Positions 60,964 through 64,000 of a stretch of 64,000 bases of DNA are shown here, in pieces. A program made the position numbers and the translations under genes. The stretch is from NCBI GenBank assembly GCA_036271875.1, contig DATAZU010000004.1, positions 1 through 64,000 of the forward strand. The letters run 5' to 3'. The notes beneath the pieces are model-generated. The model did no database searches. It saw only the letters and a program-made list of their open reading frames with translations, and was not told where the DNA came from. This DNA comes from Galbitalea sp036271875. Lineage in GTDB: Bacteria; Actinomycetota; Actinomycetes; Actinomycetales; Microbacteriaceae. Position 1 is the stretch's first letter. The number at the start of each line of letters is the position of its first letter.

Positions 60964-61911
60964 ATGCAGGTCTATTCCGAGGTCTCCCAGGTCCCGCGCG
61001 ATTTCGGACCCTCCGCCGTCACCATCGGCAAGTTCGACGGTGTGCATTCCGGCCACCACTCCGTTTTGGATGCTCTGGAGGATGCGGCTGGCGAACGGGG
61101 TCTCGTTTCAACCGTCGTTACCTTCGATCGCAACCCGCTGAGCCTGCTTGCGCCGGAGAAGTGCCCCGCGGCGCTCGCGAGCAACGCCAAGAAGATCGAG
61201 TTGCTCGCCGCTGCGGGTGTCGGCGCGACCTTGATGCTGGCCTTCGATCGCGCATTCAGCGAGCAGGCGCCGGAGGATTTCGTTACGAGCATCCTGGTCG
61301 AAGCATTGCACGCCAAGGTGGTGTTCGTCGGTGCCGATTTCCGGTTCGGAGTCCGGGGGAGCGGCACGGTATGGCTGCTCACTCAACTGGGTGCGAAGTT
61401 CGGTTTTGAGGTGAGACAGATCCCCGAGCTGGTCACGGGCGCCATCAATGAGCGGCGCGTCTCGTCGACCTGGATCCGTGAGCTGCTGGAAGAAGGGGAT
61501 GTCGCCGGCGCTGCCGTTCCTCTTGGTCGGTTGCACAGCATCCGTTCGACGGTGGTGCATGGAGAGCAGCGCGGGCGGGAACTCGGCTACCCGACTGCCA
61601 ATCTGTCTCCCGATGTCGAGGGCTTCATCCCGCGGGACGGGGTGTATGCGGCGTGGGCGACCGTCGGCGGCCACCGCTACGGTGCAGCGGTCTCGATCGG
61701 GAACAATCCAACCTTCGAGGGCGTGCCCCAGAAGCAGGTTGAAGCACACCTCATCGACCAGAACGTTGACCTGTACGGCGCGACGATCGAACTCGAGTTT
61801 GTCGACTACATTCGCCCCATGAACAAGTTCCCCTCGGCGGATGCTCTTGCCGAGCAGATGCGGGTCGATGAGGAGCAGATCCGGGCGATTCTCGGCCCGG
61901 CCGCCACCTAA
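60964..61911 (+). CDS. ribF: Bifunctional riboflavin kinase/FAD synthetase
   Basis: A 315-residue enzyme that makes FMN and then FAD. The N-terminal nucleotidyltransferase domain has TIGKFDGVHSGHH (19-31) and VGADFRFG plus RRVSSTWIRELL; the C-terminal riboflavin kinase domain (from about 185) has GRELGYPTANL and GNNPTFEG, then VDYIRPMNKF. Usual actinobacterial neighbour of truB. FAD made here would serve the amine oxidase among others. Confidence 0.95.
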   Translation: MQVYSEVSQVPRDFGPSAVTIGKFDGVHSGHHSVLDALEDAAGERGLVSTVVTFDRNPLSLLAPEKCPAALASNAKKIELLAAAGVGATLMLAFDRAFSEQAPEDFVTSILVEALHAKVVFVGADFRFGVRGSGTVWLLTQLGAKFGFEVRQIPELVTGAINERRVSSTWIRELLEEGDVAGAAVPLGRLHSIRSTVVHGEQRGRELGYPTANLSPDVEGFIPRDGVYAAWATVGGHRYGAAVSIGNNPTFEGVPQKQVEAHLIDQNVDLYGATIELEFVDYIRPMNKFPSADALAEQMRVDEEQIRAILGPAAT

Positions 61912-61920
61912 GCTTGCACA

Positions 61921-63156
61921 GTGCCCGTCGACCGTCCCCTGCCGCTGTGGGCCGGTCGCACCGCGGCCCTCCTCGGAATTCTGCTCGTCGCGCTGAGCCT
62001 GCGTTCATCCGTCGCCGCCCTATCGCCGATCATCAACCTCATCGTGCGGGACGTTCCGCTCAGTCCGCTCGTTCTCGGAATCATCGGTGCCGCGCCGCCG
62101 GTCACGTTCGCGGTCACCGGGCTGGCCACGCCGTGGCTGTCACGTCGCCTCGGTCTTGAGCGCTCGCTGCTTGTTGCCGCCATTCTGATGGCCGTCGGGC
62201 AGGTAGCGCGGGCCATCGCGCCGAACGCACTCCTTCTCGTCGTGGCGACCATCATCACCCTGATCGGTGCAGCAATCGGTAACGTGCTGCTGCCGCCCGT
62301 CGTGAAGCGCTACTTCCCGGATCGCATCACCCATGTGACGACGATGTACGCCGTGCTGATTTCACTGAGCACCGCGCTGCCCGCTCTGCTCGCCGTACCG
62401 ATTGCAACCTCATTTGGATGGCGCACCGCGCTCGGCATCTGGTTTCTGATCGCGCTGGCCGCGGTCGCACCGTGGATTGCCGCAAGTATCGCGCACGTGC
62501 GTGCGCGCAATGCGGCGCGACTCGCCCCCGACGAAGGCGAGACAGCGCCAGAGCCGAAGCTGCAGGGACGGGTTTTTCGTTCGCCGGTGGCCTGGGCCGT
62601 CATGATCACGTTCTCGATCTCGAGCATCAACGTCTACGCATTCTTCGCCTGGCTTCCGAGCCTGCTTGTTGACACGGCGGGTGTGTCGCGGGGTGAGGCG
62701 GGCGCACTGCTCGCGCTCTACGCGATCATGGGGTTTCCCGCGTCCCTGCTTGTCCCGTACCTGGCCGGACGCATGCGCAACATTGGTGTGCTCCTGTATG
62801 TCTCGGTCGTGGTGTTTTTCGTGGGCGATGCCGGCCTGGTGTTCGTGCCATCCGTTGCTCCGATCCTCTGGGTGGCGTTCGCTGGCCTTGGGCCGCTGCT
62901 GTTTCCGCTGGCCCTCGTACTCATCAACTCGAGGACGCGAACGCACGCCGGATCGGTTGCGCTGAGTGGATTCGTCCAGGGGGTCGGTTACATCATCGCG
63001 GCGGCGAGTCCGCTCGTTTTCGGACTGCTCGAGCAGGCAACCGGGAGTTGGATTCCCTCGCTCTGCTTTCTTTTTGTGCTCACTCTTGCTGCGATCCCTG
63101 CCGGCATCATCCTTTCTCGGGGCCGCTTCCTCGAGGACGAGCTTTCCGGGCCGTAG
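61921..63156 (+). CDS. MFS transporter, CynX/NimT-like
   Basis: A 411-residue major facilitator with 12 predicted segments. The N-terminal run ILLVALSLRSSVAALSPIINLI and later IGNVLLPPVVKRYFPDRI and SGFVQGVGYIIAAASPLVFG are characteristic of the CynX/NimT-type transporter branch. The substrate is unknown. GTG start 9 bp after ribF, so it may be co-transcribed with it. Confidence 0.88.
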   Translation: MPVDRPLPLWAGRTAALLGILLVALSLRSSVAALSPIINLIVRDVPLSPLVLGIIGAAPPVTFAVTGLATPWLSRRLGLERSLLVAAILMAVGQVARAIAPNALLLVVATIITLIGAAIGNVLLPPVVKRYFPDRITHVTTMYAVLISLSTALPALLAVPIATSFGWRTALGIWFLIALAAVAPWIAASIAHVRARNAARLAPDEGETAPEPKLQGRVFRSPVAWAVMITFSISSINVYAFFAWLPSLLVDTAGVSRGEAGALLALYAIMGFPASLLVPYLAGRMRNIGVLLYVSVVVFFVGDAGLVFVPSVAPILWVAFAGLGPLLFPLALVLINSRTRTHAGSVALSGFVQGVGYIIAAASPLVFGLLEQATGSWIPSLCFLFVLTLAAIPAGIILSRGRFLEDELSGP

Positions 63157-63165
63157 GCTTGCCGC

Positions 63166-63648
63166 GTGGCGATGAGTGAACTCGAGTTCTCGCGCGACTA
63201 CGACCTGCCTCCGGCAATCGTTTGGGACGCGCTGGTCGATGAGGTCCTCGTCGAAGGATGGCTGGCCGCGGCCAGGATTGACCTTCGCGTTGGCGGCGTC
63301 TACTGGCTCAACTGGCAGACCGGCGGGGGTCTTGCTCCCACCAACGGGGTCATCGAGGCGATCGTCGTCGCGCGCCGATTGGCCATCGACACGGACAATA
63401 TCGGCCACCTCGAGTTTGTTCTCGAACCGTTGCCGGACGGAACTCGCGGCGAGGGAACGCTGCTCGCCCTGAATATCACGGTGGATACCGAACCGCGCCT
63501 CCTCGCGAGCACCTACGCATACTGGCTAAGCAACTTCGACCAACTGGAGGATCTGCTTCGCGGGCATCCGGTCGACTGGGCGACCTGGCAACGTGATCGG
63601 GGCGAGGCGTGGTCCCGATACCTCCGCAGCGCGTCCGGACTCAACTAG
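63166..63648 (+). CDS. SRPBCC/AHSA1-domain protein
   Basis: A 160-residue START-like domain protein. It opens with FSRDYDLPPAIVWDALVDEVLVEGWLAAARIDLRVGG in pieces typical of the activator of Hsp90-type family, and continues with a strand set around VEPRLLASTYAYWLSNFDQLEDLLRG. Such proteins bind small hydrophobic ligands or partners; no specific role can be read here. GTG start 9 bp after the MFS gene. Confidence 0.85.
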   Translation: MAMSELEFSRDYDLPPAIVWDALVDEVLVEGWLAAARIDLRVGGVYWLNWQTGGGLAPTNGVIEAIVVARRLAIDTDNIGHLEFVLEPLPDGTRGEGTLLALNITVDTEPRLLASTYAYWLSNFDQLEDLLRGHPVDWATWQRDRGEAWSRYLRSASGLN

Positions 63649-63724
63649 CCGTAATCTAGACGGGGCTAGCGGATCGCCCAGCAAGACCACGACGTAGCAG
63701 GTACGTCCGGAATGGATAGACCCA

Positions 63725-64000
63725 ATGACGATTCAGACTTCGGTGGCGCTCGCGCCGGCCGAGCGAGCGATTTCCATCCTCGGTGGCGATCTCACCGAGC
63801 GGGCGCTCCGACTTCACCTGGAGGGGCTGTCCGGTGTCGATGCCGTCGGTCTCGAACAGCGCGCCGCCGGGCTCGGCACACGCTCCATCAAGACCACATC
63901 GAAGGCCTGGGCCCTCGATCGCATCATCGAACTCATCGACCTGACCACTCTCGAGGGCGCCGACACGCCAGGTAAGGTTCGCTCGCTGGTCGCGAAGGCG
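63725..64000 (+). CDS. deoC: Deoxyribose-phosphate aldolase, N-terminal part (partial)
   Basis: The window ends inside this gene; 92 codons are visible. The sequence LGTRSIKTTSKAWALD followed by IIELIDLTTLEGADTPGKVR matches the N-terminal part of actinobacterial DeoC (about 320 residues), whose aldolase barrel begins with the DLTTLEGADT segment. The enzyme splits 2-deoxyribose 5-phosphate. The catalytic Lys residues are outside the window. ATG 63725. Confidence 0.8.
   Translation, partial: MTIQTSVALAPAERAISILGGDLTERALRLHLEGLSGVDAVGLEQRAAGLGTRSIKTTSKAWALDRIIELIDLTTLEGADTPGKVRSLVAKA

Noticed and set aside
1..64000. tRNA or rRNA genes
   Set aside because: No cloverleaf with a GGTTCRANNC T-arm or conserved rRNA segment was recognised by eye; a covariance search would be needed to exclude them fully.

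Overview
The window is about 64 kb of high-GC DNA with GTG and TTG starts, tight ATGA/GTGA gene overlaps and many small conserved actinobacterial families. Gene content (DeoC, YlxR, a short MutY, the dxr-rseP-ispG order, a SipW-type signal peptidase cluster and a Pkb2/FN3/MoxR/DUF58/transglutaminase locus) points to Actinomycetota, order Micrococcales, most likely Microbacteriaceae. No rRNA, tRNA, CRISPR array or recognisable insertion sequence was seen. It looks like chromosome with core genes broken up by accessory inserts.

Layout. 1-7.5 kb: the tail of an ABC exporter, a hotdog thioesterase, an odd membrane-anchored protein, YceI, then a polyamine breakdown block (amine oxidase, class III aminotransferase, Lrp regulator, aminobutyraldehyde dehydrogenase). 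7.7-26.6 kb: a signalling and surface locus with FHA protein, PP2C phosphatase, membrane Ser/Thr kinase, a 1968-residue Ig/FN3 surface protein, MoxR ATPase, DUF58 protein, transglutaminase-like protein that has lost its catalytic Cys and His, and a zinc-ribbon FHA protein. After a TetR/ketopantoate-reductase pair comes an FtsK/SpoIIIE-type ATPase. The core order resembles the pkb2-fn3-aaa-duf58-tgm-prpC (PFNA) cluster of bifidobacteria. 26.6-31.6 kb: alanine dehydrogenase, a PotD-like binding protein, a DUF559 nuclease gene bracketed by two copies of a 62-bp palindrome, and GabT.

31.6-39.7 kb: OsmC, an FKBP lipoprotein, then dxr, rseP and ispG, with a dehydrogenase and two alpha/beta hydrolases inserted between rseP and ispG. 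39.9-43.8 kb: a secreted-protein cluster with a SipW-dependent protein, its S26B signal peptidase, a membrane-tailed secreted protein and a choice-of-anchor G protein. 43.9-51.4 kb: proS, nusA, ylxR, infB, rbfA; the nusA-ylxR gap (787 bp) is packed with repeats, including a duplicated, probably structured element. 51.4-64 kb: YciI, RNB-domain exonuclease, DoxX, MutY, a uridine-kinase-like P-loop protein, a second ketopantoate reductase, an MFS exporter with a TetR regulator, truB, ribF, a second MFS protein, an SRPBCC protein and the start of deoC.

How the genes work together. Amine oxidase, aminotransferase, aldehyde dehydrogenase and GabT would take putrescine through aminobutyraldehyde and GABA to succinate semialdehyde. 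The kinase, phosphatase and two FHA proteins form a phospho-Thr relay that probably controls assembly or display of the giant Ig/FN3 protein. Long intergenic palindromes at gene junctions recur. The most unusual one is a 62-bp family present three times, all beside polyamine/GABA genes, two of them bracketing the nuclease gene.
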